A DNA stretch of 64,000 nt, from assembly GCF_001447995.1 (NCBI RefSeq), contig NZ_LDPE01000001.1, positions 372,001 to 436,000 on the forward strand, in the 5' to 3' direction. This DNA comes from Maribacter dokdonensis DSW-8 (GTDB lineage Bacteria; Bacteroidota; Bacteroidia; Flavobacteriales; Flavobacteriaceae). The position numbers and the translations under genes were made by a program. Below are positions 56,901 to 64,000 of the stretch, piece by piece. Every line of letters starts with the position of its first letter. Positions within the stretch are counted from its first letter, which is position 1. The notes under the pieces are model-generated. The model saw only the letters and a list, made by a program, of their open reading frames with translations. It did no database searches and was not told the DNA's origin.

Positions 56901-57089
56901 ATTCCTTCAGATATTCTAAACCAATACGGCATAAGCAAATTAAGAATTTACCTGACTTCAGAAAATTTGTTCACATTTACCAAATACAGTGGCTATGACC
57001 CTGAAATTGGAGGGGGAATCTTTGGTATTGACCGTGGTTATTATCCACAGGCCATTACAAACCAAGTTGGTATTAATTTACAATTTTAA
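53976..57089 (+). CDS. SusC/RagA-family TonB-linked outer membrane protein
   Basis: This 1037-residue receptor has a signal peptide, then a carboxypeptidase-D-regulatory-like domain (ITINGIVNDETGVPIPGANV, about 26-100). The TonB-box/plug start is LDEVVVVGYGTQKKS, and a 22-stranded barrel ends with NQVGINLQF. SusC proteins import oligosaccharides with their SusD lid lipoprotein. The SusD gene follows after 12 bp. The context with GH30 and GH16 suggests a beta-glucan oligomer as substrate. A candidate inverted-repeat operator lies upstream. Confidence 0.96.
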   Translation: MKQNKLILKSFMILCILSSWFSVAQEITINGIVNDETGVPIPGANVIEKGTTNGTVTDFDGAFTIKTEIGASLTFSYLGYISQNIVVKNSADLNIVLTEDLQQLDEVVVVGYGTQKKSVITGAISGVKQSELEDLPITRVEQTLQGRVSGITIAANSGQPGSSSTVRVRGITTLGSNEPLWVVDGVVVDAGGIGYLNQSDIESIEVLKDAASQAIYGARAATGVILVTTKKGKSGKLSVNYNGYTGISSAARKLDLLNATEYATLLNEKSVNGGGSILYSNPASLGEGTDWQSEIFNKGATRTSHELSLSGGNDVSKYYASFGFTDQEGIVLSDISNYTRKNIRLNSTHNITDKLRFGQTVGYSNEKNVGIGNTNSEFGGPLSSAINLDPLTPTVETDPILTAQAPYTNNGIWRDEMGNPYGISTLVAQEMSNPLAYQQTLLGNYGWADNFVGNAYLEYKPIEGLTFRSTLGGKLAYWGYESYTPVSYLNASSITPLNNISRGTNKGFGWNIENTVTYANKLGNHNFSVLLGQGAYVDNISSGETVTYFDIPVDSYKDASFNFSVPTDQITASAYTGNEHKVNSLFSRLTYDYDEKYLLTAIVRRDGSSRFGANNKYGFFPSFSAGWVPSRENFWKENEVVNQLKFRGGYGVTGSDAIGDFQYLSTVSGGRNYTIGTSGSVIIGNSPDAPSNPDLKWEETSQLNIGFDTRLFNDFSLAFDWYKKETTGILQSVTIPGYVGAVGSPTGNVADMENTGIDLEIGYNKSFNDFNVSLNGNVSFLENEVTFLGNGVDFLSGGATLQSSTYPITRTQVGQPVNSFFGFKTNGIFQNQEEINNYVNSAGTVIQPNAQPGDFKWQDLDDDGDIDSDDRDFLGSSIPKITFGFTFNIDYKNIDLLVFCQGASGNKIFQGLRRLDVENANYQTAALSRWVGEGTSNTYPRLTTNDTNNNFSNPSDFYLEDGDYLRFKTIQLGYSIPSDILNQYGISKLRIYLTSENLFTFTKYSGYDPEIGGGIFGIDRGYYPQAITNQVGINLQF

Positions 57090-57101
57090 AAAATTAGCAA
57101 T

Positions 57102-58616
57102 ATGAAAAGAGTTAACAATATAATCGCTGCAGGTGTTGCCATGGCAACCATGGTACTAACGGTATCCTGTAGTGAAGATTTCTTAGAAGTAGAACCTAAA
57201 GGAACTGCGTTAGAAGAAAACTATTATTCAAATGAGGCAGAAGCGTATTCTGGTCTAGTAGCTGTTTATGACGTTATTGGAAAACAATCGCGTGGATTTG
57301 AAAATATGATTGCACTTTTAAATTCTGGATCAGATGATCATTTTGCCGGTGGTGGTAGCTCTTCAGATGGTACACAGTTTCAAGTATTTTCTAATTATAC
57401 TATAAGTGAGGCTACAGTGGGTACTAGCTACTGGAGCGATTTTTACCAAGGTATATTCAGGGCAAATACTTTATTGACAAAATTACCCGATGTTGATATG
57501 CCTAATACTACAAAGGCAAGATTTACCGCCGAAAGTAAGGCTTTAAGAGCCGTTTATTACTTTGAATTGGTGAGGTTGTTCAAAAACATACCCTTGATTA
57601 CAACTCCTATTAGTACCGATGCAATCTATGATGTTACCCAAGCCGATCCTAGTGAGGTGTATTCACAAATTGAAACCGATCTGTTAGAGGCAATACCGGA
57701 CCTACCTATTACCCTAGACCTTTCAAATGAGGCTGGACGCTTAACCCAAGGTGCAGCTAAAGCTCTATTGGGCAAAGTGTACTTATATCAGGGTAAAAAC
57801 GTCGAAGCTGCTTCTCAATTGGCAGAAGTAAACGGCACACCTGGTTCTACCAGTGCCTACGGGTATAAATTACTGGACAATTTTTCCGATTTATGGATTG
57901 TTGGCAATAATTATAATAGCGAGTCTATCATTGAAATTGCACATACTGATAAAAGTAACGCAGACTGGTGGTTCTGGGGCGCTGGTGATGATGAGGGCAA
58001 TAGCTTGAATGTGATGGTTGGACCACGTGGATTTGTTCGTACATCTGGCTCTACTGCGCCGGACTATGCCGCTGGATGGGGTTTTAATATCATTACCCAA
58101 GGTTTGTACGATGCACTTAGCGAAGACCCAAGGTTTGATGCTACCATTGAAGACTTACAATCCTTAAGGGAAGCTGGCGAGGTCGAATTAGAGGAGAATT
58201 ACCAATATACGGGTTACTTCCTTAAAAAATTCATGCCTTTAAATGCCGATGTTTCAACCGGTGGTGGCGCTTCTGTTCTTAACTACAAGCAACATACTTA
58301 TATGATGCGTTTAGCCGATACCTACTTACTGGAAGCTGAAGCTTTAGGTGGTTCAGGTGCTCGTGCTCAGGCATTATTAGATGCGGTGAGGGCACGGGTA
58401 GGCTTACCTTCCGTTCCTGTAACAATGGAAGCTATTTTAAACGAACGTCGTTTAGAACTTGCGGGCGAAGGTCACAGGTGGTACGATTTGGTTAGAACGG
58501 GTAGAGCCGCAACCGCTTTGGCTGATAGAGGTTTTGTTGCCGGAAAGCACGAAATATTACCTATACCGTTAACCGAATTGGAAAACACATTGTTGGAACA
58601 AAATCCTAATTATTAA
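57102..58616 (+). CDS. RagB/SusD-family nutrient-uptake lipoprotein
   Basis: This 504-residue surface lipoprotein has a lipobox at VSC (Cys about 23), then the SusD start SEDFLEVEPKGTALEENYYSN. The helical TPR part includes AKLLGKVYLYQGK-like sequence (here AKALLGKVYLYQGKN), and the C-terminal RagB segment is LNERRLELAGEGHRWYDLVRTG. It closes the SusC pore and binds glycan at the cell surface. It lies 12 bp after susC and 17 bp before the PKD lipoprotein gene. Confidence 0.96.
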   Translation: MKRVNNIIAAGVAMATMVLTVSCSEDFLEVEPKGTALEENYYSNEAEAYSGLVAVYDVIGKQSRGFENMIALLNSGSDDHFAGGGSSSDGTQFQVFSNYTISEATVGTSYWSDFYQGIFRANTLLTKLPDVDMPNTTKARFTAESKALRAVYYFELVRLFKNIPLITTPISTDAIYDVTQADPSEVYSQIETDLLEAIPDLPITLDLSNEAGRLTQGAAKALLGKVYLYQGKNVEAASQLAEVNGTPGSTSAYGYKLLDNFSDLWIVGNNYNSESIIEIAHTDKSNADWWFWGAGDDEGNSLNVMVGPRGFVRTSGSTAPDYAAGWGFNIITQGLYDALSEDPRFDATIEDLQSLREAGEVELEENYQYTGYFLKKFMPLNADVSTGGGASVLNYKQHTYMMRLADTYLLEAEALGGSGARAQALLDAVRARVGLPSVPVTMEAILNERRLELAGEGHRWYDLVRTGRAATALADRGFVAGKHEILPIPLTELENTLLEQNPNY

Positions 58617-58633
58617 TCTCTAAACATATCAAA

Positions 58634-59506
58634 ATGAAATTAGCTATAAATTTAAATAAGGGGATTAGGTATACTGCAATAGCACTGGCATCTCTTTTAA
58701 TTGCATGTCAACCAGATGAAATAGGAGAAGGCAATGGTATTGAAGCAACCGAATTGGATGCGGGCTTTTCAATAACCGGTGTTGCCGATGCCAATAACAC
58801 GTTTTTGTTAACCGCAAATAACAATTACTTGACTTCTAGTTGGGATTTGGGTAAAGGTGCAGGTTTTGTTTCCGGAGGAACCGAAGAAACTGTTTTTTAT
58901 CCAGACGCAGGCACCTATACCGTGCATCATAAAGTTACTGGAATAGGAGGGGTATCCCAAACATTTACGCAGAGTATCGATGTAGAATCATCTGACCCCG
59001 TTGCAGGTAATTTGGTAGTAGGGGGAAAGTTTGAAAATGAGAGTGATCATGTGGCATGGACTATTTTAAATATAAGCGCTAGCGGAGCTAATTGGAGCTT
59101 TAATGACGCTAGTGCAACCATTACCGCCAGTGGTTATAATCAACAAGGCATTTATCAAGCCATCGATGTGGTTGCTGGTAAGGAATATGTAATCGACATG
59201 ATTGTCTCCGGTGAGTCAAATGATGAAACTTGGTTTGAAGTTTTCGCCAGTACGGTTGAACCCGTACAAGGTAATGATTATACCAATAATGTTGTAATGG
59301 GACTTAATACCTGGGCGGGTTGTGGCACCGGGTCATTTAACGGTCCGCTTTCTTCCGTAGGCTGTGTCGATAATTCGTACACCGGTTCTAGAAGTAATCT
59401 TGTCTCTTTTGATGCCTCAGGTACAATCTACCTAGTTATTAAAAGTGGTGGAAACCAAACCAACGGTATTTCCATTTCAAATGTAGAAATGAGAGGAGCC
59501 AATTAA
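58634..59506 (+). CDS. PKD-domain surface glycan-binding lipoprotein (SusE/F position)
   Basis: This 290-residue protein has a lipobox at IAC (Cys25). A PKD-like domain follows (about 40-120, with SSWDLGKGAGFVSGGTEETVFYPDAGTYTV broken into strands). A C-terminal jelly-roll-like module with Trp and Asp residues (about 125-290; VVAGKEYVIDMIVSGESN) may be a carbohydrate-binding module. It occupies the place of SusE/SusF. Its role is probably to hold glycan at the surface. No known CBM family can be assigned by eye. Confidence 0.78.
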   Translation: MKLAINLNKGIRYTAIALASLLIACQPDEIGEGNGIEATELDAGFSITGVADANNTFLLTANNNYLTSSWDLGKGAGFVSGGTEETVFYPDAGTYTVHHKVTGIGGVSQTFTQSIDVESSDPVAGNLVVGGKFENESDHVAWTILNISASGANWSFNDASATITASGYNQQGIYQAIDVVAGKEYVIDMIVSGESNDETWFEVFASTVEPVQGNDYTNNVVMGLNTWAGCGTGSFNGPLSSVGCVDNSYTGSRSNLVSFDASGTIYLVIKSGGNQTNGISISNVEMRGAN

Positions 59507-59555
59507 ACCAATAATTATTTTAAAGAGTGTTTTATTTAAGTTAGTTAATTTAGGC

Positions 59556-59590
59556 AGCCCATGTCCTATTTTTTTAGAGATGTGGGCTTT
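59556..59590 (+). terminator. Terminator-like hairpin between the PKD lipoprotein and GH30 genes
   Basis: AGCCCA (59556-59561) pairs with TGGGCT (59583-59588) and is followed by TT. It may reduce read-through, so the two hydrolase genes may also have their own promoter. Confidence 0.55.
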
Positions 59591-59671
59591 AACTTAAAAA
59601 GGTATAATGTACAAGTTCACATTATCCGGCATAACGGTCATAAGCACTCAAATTAGATATAATCAATACTT

Positions 59672-61156
59672 ATGATCAAAAAATCAATTTTCATCCTTTT
59701 TATCTCTTTTTTGGGCTTTTCCTGTACTACAAAAAAGAACAATGATGCTAATACCGTAACAGATGGCGAGCAAAAAAATGAGAAAATAAACTACCAAGGA
59801 AAAGAAGTAGGGGTCTATACGACCGCCAAGGATACCGATAAAAGATTGTCCGTCGATTCAAAAGCTATTTTTAAGTTAGCTACTCAACCAATGGAAAATG
59901 AAGTGGCCGTATTTGTGCATCCAGAAAAGCAATTTCAAGAGTTTTTAGGTATAGGTGGTGCAATTACCGATGCTGCAGCGGAGGTATTTTCTTCACTTAG
60001 CAAAGACAAACAAGAAGAATTGTTACATGCGTATTATTCTGAGGAAGGAATCAATTATAATATTATTAGAACAAGTATTCATAGTAGCGATTTTGGTTTG
60101 GGCAGCCATACGTATATTGAAGAAGGCGATAAGGAACTTAAAACATTTTCAATAGAAAAAGACAGGCAAAAGCGTATACCTATGATCAAACGTGCACAAG
60201 CCCTGATCAATAATGACATGGTATTTTATGCAAGTCCTTGGAGTCCGCCTGCCTTTATGAAAACGAACAACAATATGTTGCAGGGTGGTAAATTGTTGCC
60301 AGAATATAATCAAGCATGGGCCAACTATTACATTAAATTCATAGAAGCCTATGAGGGCGAAGATATACCTGTGTGGGGTGTAACCATTCAAAATGAGCCG
60401 ATGGCCGTACAACGATGGGAATCTTGCATATATACCGCTGAAGAAGAAAGAGATTTTTTAAAGAATTATTTAGGGCCCACATTTGAAAAAGCGGGAATGA
60501 GCGATAAAAATATTGTAGTTTGGGACCATAATAGAGATTTAATATCGCATCGTGCAAACACAATTTTTGATGATCCAGAAGCTATGAAATATGCTTGGGG
60601 CATTGGTTTTCATTGGTATGAAACGTGGAGCGGTGGTGTACCTAAATATGATAATCTAAAAAATATCAAAGAGTCCTTCCCAACTAAAAACCTTTTATTT
60701 ACAGAAGGTTGTCAAGAACGGTTTGATCCTACGCAATACCAAAGATGGTCTAACGCAGAGCGATATGGTAATTCTATGATCAATGACTTCAATAATGGGA
60801 CCGTAGGATGGACAGATTGGAATATTCTATTGAATGAAAATGGCGGTCCAAATCATGTTCAAAATTTTTGTTTTGCACCTATTCATGCCAATACTAAAAC
60901 CAACGAACTTATTTATACACCCTCTTATTTTTATATTGGCCACTTTTCAAAATTCATTAAAAAAGGTGCCCAAAGAGTAAGTACAACTACGAGCAGAAGC
61001 TCCATTGAAAGTACTTCGTTCAAAAACCCAGATGGGCAGCTGGTTACCGTGGTAATGAACAGAACAGATGAAGCCATTACCTATAAGTTATTGGTGGATG
61101 AATCTGAAATTAGCTACGAACTACCGCCTCATGCCATGCAAACTTTAATTTACTAA
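59672..61156 (+). CDS. Glycoside hydrolase family 30 lipoprotein
   Basis: This 494-residue protein has a lipobox (Cys18 in FSCT). The TIM-barrel starts at FLGIGGAITDAAAEVFSSL, the acid/base Glu is E242 in IQNEP, and the nucleophile is E345 in LLFTEGC. A C-terminal beta-domain follows (about 420-494). GH30 members near GH16 in marine flavobacteria are typically beta-1,6- or beta-1,3-glucanases/glucosidases acting on laminarin. It is surface- or periplasm-anchored and is followed after 25 bp by the GH16 gene. Confidence 0.92.
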   Translation: MIKKSIFILFISFLGFSCTTKKNNDANTVTDGEQKNEKINYQGKEVGVYTTAKDTDKRLSVDSKAIFKLATQPMENEVAVFVHPEKQFQEFLGIGGAITDAAAEVFSSLSKDKQEELLHAYYSEEGINYNIIRTSIHSSDFGLGSHTYIEEGDKELKTFSIEKDRQKRIPMIKRAQALINNDMVFYASPWSPPAFMKTNNNMLQGGKLLPEYNQAWANYYIKFIEAYEGEDIPVWGVTIQNEPMAVQRWESCIYTAEEERDFLKNYLGPTFEKAGMSDKNIVVWDHNRDLISHRANTIFDDPEAMKYAWGIGFHWYETWSGGVPKYDNLKNIKESFPTKNLLFTEGCQERFDPTQYQRWSNAERYGNSMINDFNNGTVGWTDWNILLNENGGPNHVQNFCFAPIHANTKTNELIYTPSYFYIGHFSKFIKKGAQRVSTTTSRSSIESTSFKNPDGQLVTVVMNRTDEAITYKLLVDESEISYELPPHAMQTLIY

Positions 61157-61181
61157 AGCTATAACCTTTAAAAAATAAATA

Positions 61182-62252
61182 ATGAAAAATACATTCCTTT
61201 TAGTACTTACTGTACTACTATCCTTTTTATCCTGTAGTAGCAGCGAAAATGAGTCTGCCGAACTTAGTTTGCCTAGTAATTTATCTATAACCGGTGTAAA
61301 ATTGGGTGCAGATGGCAATAATCCTAACGGTGATGGCAGCGGCATTGTAGATTTTACCATTTCCGCCACAAATGCTACCTCTTACAAGGTTTTAATTAAC
61401 AATGAAACTATAGAGCTCACGCAGAACACGTTTAGCTATACGTTTACGGAAAGTGGTACTAATGATTATGATATTTTAGTAGTTGCCTATAACTCATCCG
61501 GAAATACAAGTATTAATTATGCTATTACCGTAGCTGTAGAGACAGAACTCAGTTTAGTATGGCAAGACGAGTTTGACCAAAATGGTGCACCTGATAGCAC
61601 AAAATGGGGCTATAATACCGGAACAGGTGATAATGGTTGGGGCAATAATGAGTCACAATATTATACGGATAGGCCGGATAATGCCACCGTAGAAAACGGA
61701 GTCTTGAAAATCATTGCTAAAAAAGAGGATTACCAAGGTTCGGAATATACTTCGGCAAGACTACTAACTTCGGGCAAATTCGAATTTACCTATGGTAGAG
61801 TAGATGTAAAAGCCAAATTACCATCGGGTGGCGGGGTTTGGCCCGCAATTTGGATGCTTGGCGCAAACTTTGGTACTGTGGGCTGGCCGGCTTGTGGTGA
61901 AATAGATATTATGGAATATGTAGGGAATAATCCAGGGCAAATATCTAGCGCTTTACATACCACTTCTAGCTCTGGTGCCACCATTAATCATGATGTAACT
62001 GCTATAAATAATGAAACATCGGAATTTCATATTTATTCTACTATTTGGACAGAAAACAGTATCACCTTTCTGCTAGATGATGTGGCGTACTACACTTATG
62101 ATCCAGCAACAAAAAATGATGCAACATGGCCGTTTTACAATGACCAATTTCTTATACTGAATATTGCCATGGGCGGTAACCTAGGAGGCACCATTGATCC
62201 TAATTTTGATGTCTCCACTATGGAAATAGATTATGTAAGGGTCTATCAATAA
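61182..62252 (+). CDS. Glycoside hydrolase family 16 beta-glucanase (laminarinase-like) lipoprotein
   Basis: This 356-residue protein has a lipobox Cys at residue 18, an Ig/PKD-like domain (about 35-120) and the GH16 catalytic domain (about 125-356). The active site is GEIDIMEYVG with catalytic E240 and E245 in the ExDxxE pattern of beta-1,3-glucanases. GVWPAIWMLGANFG and LILNIAMGGNLGG are typical of the laminarinase branch. It likely cuts beta-1,3-glucan at the cell surface for the SusC/SusD pair. It is the last gene of the locus. Confidence 0.94.
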   Translation: MKNTFLLVLTVLLSFLSCSSSENESAELSLPSNLSITGVKLGADGNNPNGDGSGIVDFTISATNATSYKVLINNETIELTQNTFSYTFTESGTNDYDILVVAYNSSGNTSINYAITVAVETELSLVWQDEFDQNGAPDSTKWGYNTGTGDNGWGNNESQYYTDRPDNATVENGVLKIIAKKEDYQGSEYTSARLLTSGKFEFTYGRVDVKAKLPSGGGVWPAIWMLGANFGTVGWPACGEIDIMEYVGNNPGQISSALHTTSSSGATINHDVTAINNETSEFHIYSTIWTENSITFLLDDVAYYTYDPATKNDATWPFYNDQFLILNIAMGGNLGGTIDPNFDVSTMEIDYVRVYQ

Positions 62253-62274
62253 TTACAATGATTAATTTAACAAC

Positions 62275-62307
62275 AAAAAGGGAGGGTCCAAGTGGCCTTC
62301 CCTTTTT
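62275..62307 (+). terminator. Terminator at the end of the polysaccharide locus
   Basis: AAAAAGGGAGG pairs with CCTTCCCTTTTT across a short loop, and the 3' arm carries the T-run. It lies 22 bases after the GH16 stop codon. Confidence 0.85.
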
Positions 62308-62438
62308 GCTTTGTATAATGATTACAGCTATCCATCAATTTAAGTCCTACACCAAGACTTTTATTTTATCCCTATATAAATGATGTAGTTTGAGCTACTA
62401 AAAGGAGCACTTTATATTCTATAATCTTTCATATATTA

Positions 62439-62453
62439 GCGTAAAATATACGC
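62439..62453. promoter_or_regulatory. NrtR-type operator site 1
   Basis: GCGT (62439-62442) and ACGC (62450-62453) are inverted arms separated by 7 bases (extended to GCGTA/TACGC). The site ends 5 bases before the start codon of the Nudix regulator, so it suggests autoregulation. It shares arms and spacing with the sites at 63148-63221. Confidence 0.65.
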
Positions 62454-62458
62454 ATAGT

Positions 62459-63133
62459 ATGCAACAATCTATCAAGCTTTCTGTAGACGCCGTAGTATTT
62501 GGGTATGAATCTGAAACCATATCCGTATTACTCATCAAAAGAAAATATGACCCTTTTAAAGGAAAATGGGCAATACCCGGCGGATTCGTTTTAGATTCAG
62601 AGTCGCTGGAAGAAGCGGTAGAGCGGGAGCTAAAGGAAGAAACAGGTATTAAAATCAATTATCTGGAACAACTTTACACTTTTGGCAAACCGGATAGAGA
62701 CCCCAGAAATAGGGTAGTATCCGTTGCGTATTTTGGACTCATTAAACCAAGTGCCTTTAAATTATTGGCATCCACTGATGCCGAAGAGGCACAATGGTTT
62801 ACCATTAATAATCTCCCAGAACTTTCCTTTGATCATGCCGAGATTCTAAAACTTGCCATAACTAGGTTACAGGCTAAAATAACGTATGAACCTATTGGTT
62901 TTGAGCTGTTAGACACAAAATTCCCATTTTCAGATTTAGAGAAACTGTATGCTGCAGTACTAGGAAGAGCTATTGACAGGCGAAATTTTAGAAAAAAAAT
63001 GCTAGGTCTTAATGTTTTAGATGAACTAGATGAAAAAGTCTCTAAAGGTTCCGGTAGGCCCGCAAACTTGTTCATGTTCAATAAAGACAGGTATTTCAAG
63101 CTTAAAAAGGAAGGAATCATCTTCGAGATATAA
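62459..63133 (+). CDS. NrtR-type Nudix transcriptional regulator of NAD metabolism
   Basis: This 224-residue protein has an intact Nudix box (G42 to I64, GGFVLDSESLEEAVERELKE then ETGI). Its C-terminal winged helix (about 150-224) contains RAIDRRNFRKKMLGLNVLDEL and GRPANLFMFN, as in NrtR repressors. NrtR binds DNA and is released by ADP-ribose. The Nudix residues needed for hydrolysis are all present, so it could still cleave ADP-ribose. Inverted repeats with arms GCGT/ACGC lie upstream of this gene and of the next. The following genes are for nucleoside and nicotinamide metabolism, which supports the call. Confidence 0.85.
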   Translation: MQQSIKLSVDAVVFGYESETISVLLIKRKYDPFKGKWAIPGGFVLDSESLEEAVERELKEETGIKINYLEQLYTFGKPDRDPRNRVVSVAYFGLIKPSAFKLLASTDAEEAQWFTINNLPELSFDHAEILKLAITRLQAKITYEPIGFELLDTKFPFSDLEKLYAAVLGRAIDRRNFRKKMLGLNVLDELDEKVSKGSGRPANLFMFNKDRYFKLKKEGIIFEI

Positions 63134-63147
63134 TCGACTTTTTTTAA

Positions 63148-63221
63148 TTTGCGTAAAATAAACACAAATAATTCTTTGTAAACTTAAATTATGTTCTATA
63201 TTTGCGTCATAATTACGCAAA
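63148..63221 (+). promoter_or_regulatory. Promoter with NrtR-type operator sites 2 and 3
   Basis: The strong site TTTGCGT-N7-ACGCAAA lies at 63201-63221. A weaker copy, TTTGCGT-N7-ACACAAA, lies at 63148-63168. The -7 box TATATTTG (63197-63204) overlaps the strong site, and TTG at 63176-63178 is a good -33 element with an 18-bp spacer. Binding would block RNA polymerase directly. Confidence 0.75.
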
Positions 63222-63230
63222 TATAATTTT

Positions 63231-63668
63231 ATGTTATTCACTTCCAAAAACACATTACCAATAAATAAGGACAACTTACGTTCTATTTTCCTAGCAGGTA
63301 GTATGGACCATAGACAGGAGCATAGTTGGAGAGATGAAATCATTGGCGAATTTGGTTCGCACCATATTTTTGACCCTACACATACACAGCATGATGATTT
63401 AAGCAATGCGGAATTAAAGCATCACATTATGTGGGAGTTAGAGGCCATGCAGCAATCAGATTTTATTTTGCTCAATTTTCTAAAAGATTCCAAATCTCCT
63501 ATATCACTTGTGGAACTAGGACTATATGTACAGTCTGGCAAGCTGATCGTGGTTTGTCCGCAAGAATTTTATAAACACAATTATGTACATATACTTTGCG
63601 AAAAATACAGCACTCCAATTTTCAATACCATCAAAGAAGCAAAAACACTACTAAAAAACAGCATTTAA
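63231..63668 (+). CDS. Nucleoside 2-deoxyribosyltransferase-like protein
   Basis: This 145-residue protein has SIFLAGSMDHRQEHSWRDEI at the start (the sugar-binding FLAG motif) and the acidic LVELGLYVQSGKLIVVCP, a typical Nuc_deoxyrib_tr_2 pattern in which Glu is catalytic. Such enzymes exchange or hydrolyse bases of (deoxy)nucleosides. In this setting it may act on a nicotinamide or NAD-related ribose linkage. It is under the NrtR-type operator and lies 4 bp before the phosphoribosyltransferase gene. Confidence 0.8.
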   Translation: MLFTSKNTLPINKDNLRSIFLAGSMDHRQEHSWRDEIIGEFGSHHIFDPTHTQHDDLSNAELKHHIMWELEAMQQSDFILLNFLKDSKSPISLVELGLYVQSGKLIVVCPQEFYKHNYVHILCEKYSTPIFNTIKEAKTLLKNSI

Positions 63669-63672
63669 AATA

Positions 63673-64000
63673 ATGATTATGAACGGACTATTATTAACCG
63701 ACGGATACAAAACAGGACACCACCAACAATACCCTAAAGGTACAGAAGAAGTATATTCTAACTGGACACCAAGAAGCAACAAATACGCACCCAAAGGGTG
63801 CGACAAAGTAGTTTCTTTTGGGCAACAATATGTTTTTCAATGGTTACATGATTATTTTCAAGATAATTTCTTTTCCAAACCAAAAGCTCTGGTTTGTAAT
63901 GAATTGAAAGAAGAGCTGTCGTTGTATTTGGGTACCGATTATGATGTTACGCATTATGAGGAACTACACGATCTTCAATACTTGCCCATTAAAGTAAAAT
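63673..64000 (+). CDS. Nicotinamide/nicotinate phosphoribosyltransferase (3' partial)
   Basis: The frame runs off the window end; 109 codons are visible. LLTDGYKTGHHQQYPKGTEEVYSNWTPR is split by the known D-x-YK-x-xH pattern of the NAMPT/NAPRT family, and VVSFGQQYVFQWLH resembles NAMPT more than bacterial PncB. It forms NMN or NaMN from the free base and PRPP. A second ATG lies at 63679. It is in an operon with the deoxyribosyltransferase-like gene and is controlled by the NrtR-type site. Confidence 0.85.
   Translation, partial: MIMNGLLLTDGYKTGHHQQYPKGTEEVYSNWTPRSNKYAPKGCDKVVSFGQQYVFQWLHDYFQDNFFSKPKALVCNELKEELSLYLGTDYDVTHYEELHDLQYLPIKVK

Overview
The window looks like a chromosomal segment of a marine member of the Flavobacteriaceae (Bacteroidota). 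This is inferred from gene content and signals, not from a database match. Base composition is low GC. Several promoters fit the Bacteroidota -33/-7 pattern (TTG, then TAnnTTTG). There is a SusC/SusD polysaccharide locus, several TonB-dependent receptors, an ECF sigma/FecR pair, and many lipoproteins with an N-terminal lipobox. No rRNA, tRNA, CRISPR array, prophage or insertion sequence was seen.

Layout. 1-6261: the end of a Kef-type quinone reductase and its K+/H+ antiporter, DUF6515 and DUF6134-like exported proteins, a patatin-like hydrolase, a degenerate stand-alone DEAD-box N-domain protein and an EamA transporter. 6333-9526: a TetR-controlled reductase operon (TetR, NAD(P)-binding protein, nitroreductase, YqhD-type alcohol dehydrogenase) with a clear operator. 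9706-16485: a second patatin, a secreted metzincin, a DEAD-box helicase, an aminopeptidase P, and an NhaC-family transporter preceded by a compact SAM-I-clan riboswitch candidate. 16731-20383: arylsulfotransferase, a Gly-rich exported protein, an EF-hand lipoprotein and a beta-barrel protein. 20641-27622: ECF sigma factor, FecR, STN-type TonB receptor, vanadium haloperoxidase and di-haem peroxidase, all on the minus strand.

29192-35158 is the most system-like region. A Fur-family (probably Zur) repressor is divergent from a MerC-like protein, GTP cyclohydrolase I, a small Cys/His protein, a TonB receptor and two His/Asp-rich lipoproteins with DUF4625-like domains. Two near-identical operator-like inverted repeats lie in the divergent promoter region. 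A 7-bp tandem repeat fills the gap before the first lipoprotein gene. I read this as a zinc-acquisition locus.

35315-46036 holds a DUF5995-like protein, a large secreted BNR-repeat protein, a Lacal_2735-type small protein, a FAD amine-oxidase-like protein, and an AraC-linked cluster of alpha/beta hydrolase (interrupted by an in-frame stop), two cupins and a carboxymuconolactone decarboxylase. 46073-51691 is a thiamin operon behind a TPP riboswitch. 52033-62307 is a polysaccharide utilisation locus with a membrane-bound HTH regulator, SusC, SusD, a PKD lipoprotein, GH30 and GH16, best matching laminarin-type beta-glucan. 62439-64000 is an NrtR-type NAD-salvage cluster with three operator-like sites; its last gene runs off the window.
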